This document shows positions 63,147 to 64,000 of a DNA stretch of 64,000 nucleotides, one piece after another (position 1 is the stretch's first letter; every line of letters begins with the position of its first letter). A model generated the notes under the pieces. It ran no database searches. It saw only the letters and a program-made list of their open reading frames with translations, and had not been told where the DNA came from. Source of the stretch: Hyphomicrobiales bacterium. GTDB taxonomy: Bacteria; Pseudomonadota; Alphaproteobacteria; Rhizobiales; Phreatobacteraceae. The translations under genes were made by a program, and so were the position numbers. The stretch lies in assembly GCA_017304475.1 (NCBI GenBank), contig JAFKKV010000013.1, forward strand, positions 186,001-250,000. The letters are read 5' to 3'.

Positions 63147-64000
63147 ATGATCGATCAGGACTATGACTATATCGTCGTCGGCGCCGGCTCGGCCGGGGCC
63201 GTGCTGGCAGCGCGACTGAGCGAAGACCCGGCCGTCCGGGTTCTGCTGCTCGAGGCCGGGCGCGACTTCCGCTCCGCCGAGACGCCCGAGCATATCCGCA
63301 TCCCGAACCCGATGCGGGCGATCGGCGACGACGACTACCGCTGGCCGCACCTGATGGCACGCCGCACCGAGCGGCAGGAGCCGAAACTGCTCTGGCGCGG
63401 GCGCGCCATGGGCGGCAGTTCGACGATCAACGGCCAGATCGCCATTCGCGGCGTTCCCGATGATTTCGAACGCTGGCGCGAGGCCGGCTGCGCCGGATGG
63501 GGCTGGGCCGATGTCCTGCCTTTCTTCAACAGGCTGGAGACCGACGTCAATTTCGGCGATGCGCCCTATCACGGCAATAGCGGTCCGATCCCGGTCTATC
63601 GTGCGCCGGTCGCCGACTGGGGCACTGTCGACGTCGCGCTGAAACAGGCTGCCGAGAGCCTGGGCTATGGCTGGTGCGAGGATCACAACGCCCCCGAGGG
63701 CACCGGCGCGTCGCCTTATGCGATCAACAGCCGGGCGGGCGTGCGCGTCTCCACCAATGACGGCTATCTGGAGCCGGCCCGCGGCCGCGCCAATCTGACG
63801 ATCGCAGGCAATGCCCTGGTCTCCCGGCTGCAGGTCGAGGGCAACCGGCCCCATGTGAGCGGCGTGCATGTGCGCGTCGGCGGCCAGGATTTCAGCCCGC
63901 GCGCCACGCGGGGGGTCATCCTCTCGGCGGGAGCGATCCATTCGCCTGCCATTCTGCAGCGCTCCGGCATCGGGCCGGCCGCCCTGCTGGCCTCGCTCGG
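63147..64000 (+). CDS. GMC-family FAD-dependent oxidoreductase, N-terminal part (cut by right edge)
   Basis: The frame opens at the ATG at 63147 and runs beyond 64000; about 284 codons are visible. GAGSAGAVLAARLSED (near residue 12) is the FAD dinucleotide loop, MGGSSTINGQIAIRG the GMC signature 1, and LSAGAIHSPAILQRSGIGP signature 2. Catalytic His and Asn would lie in the missing C-terminus. An in-frame ATG at 63135 is an alternative start. Divergent from a peptide-class binding protein. Substrate unknown; not a close copy of the GMC enzyme at 9434. Confidence 0.88.
   Translation, partial: MIDQDYDYIVVGAGSAGAVLAARLSEDPAVRVLLLEAGRDFRSAETPEHIRIPNPMRAIGDDDYRWPHLMARRTERQEPKLLWRGRAMGGSSTINGQIAIRGVPDDFERWREAGCAGWGWADVLPFFNRLETDVNFGDAPYHGNSGPIPVYRAPVADWGTVDVALKQAAESLGYGWCEDHNAPEGTGASPYAINSRAGVRVSTNDGYLEPARGRANLTIAGNALVSRLQVEGNRPHVSGVHVRVGGQDFSPRATRGVILSAGAIHSPAILQRSGIGPAALLASL

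Overview
High-GC DNA that reads as the chromosome of a Hyphomicrobiales (Rhizobiales-type) alphaproteobacterium. The signs are a TIGR03808-like Tat-exported beta-helix protein, a CtrA-type box, DUF6356 and DUF2339 proteins, a Rhizobium-etli-type asparaginase, and the paired palindromic intergenic repeats common in Bosea, Bradyrhizobium and Methylobacterium relatives. The genus cannot be fixed from the sequence. Genes are densely packed, with many ATGA and TGATG overlaps. I saw no tRNA, rRNA, transposase, CRISPR array or prophage.

Layout. 0-7 kb: end of a methyltransferase gene, a Tat beta-helix protein, small membrane and secreted proteins, a large GT-C-like membrane protein and a gamma carbonic anhydrase. 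7.5-13.1 kb: ferredoxin-NADP reductase, a 2-keto-3-deoxygluconate kinase-like sugar kinase, a GMC oxidoreductase, a Bug-type binding protein and aspartate dehydrogenase. 13.4-24.6 kb: a dipeptide-type ABC transporter, a fused FAD/Fe-S 2-hydroxyacid dehydrogenase, serine-glyoxylate aminotransferase and a GntR regulator, probably a glycolate/glyoxylate unit. 24.7-31.9 kb: housekeeping singles (LLM oxidoreductase, SelO, FkbM methyltransferase, LACTB2-like hydrolase, Lrp regulator, glutamine amidotransferase, type III asparaginase). 32.1-49.9 kb: a long catabolic locus. 50-61.3 kb: lipoprotein, phosphatases, WD40 and DUF2339 proteins, a Gram-negative class GN sortase with its LPxTG target, an XRE regulator and a DUF1624 membrane protein. 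61.4-64 kb: a peptide-type ABC binding protein divergent from a GMC oxidoreductase cut by the right edge.

The most interesting part is the 32.1-49.9 kb locus. It has a branched-chain-amino-acid-type ABC importer, an oxoprolinase-type ATP-dependent cyclic amidase (HyuA/HyuB), a molybdenum hydroxylase (FAD subunit plus a 2Fe-2S/Mo fusion), a 6-hydroxynicotinate-reductase-like Fe-S protein, a MarR regulator, a UPF0280 protein, an AA_synth (PF06684) protein, a GNAT and a CaiB/BaiF CoA-transferase. These fit a reductive route for a nicotinate-like N-heterocycle: import, hydroxylation, ferredoxin-dependent ring reduction, ATP-driven ring opening in place of an enamidase, and CoA activation of the resulting diacid. 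An 18-bp palindrome of the form TCRTTCGTnnACGAATGA precedes the importer, hyuA and also the distant ferredoxin-NADP reductase gene, which suggests a regulon that includes the electron supply. The substrate and the ring-opening step are inference.

Four unrelated families of intergenic repeat occur as inverted doublets, one of them with perfect 47-bp arms.
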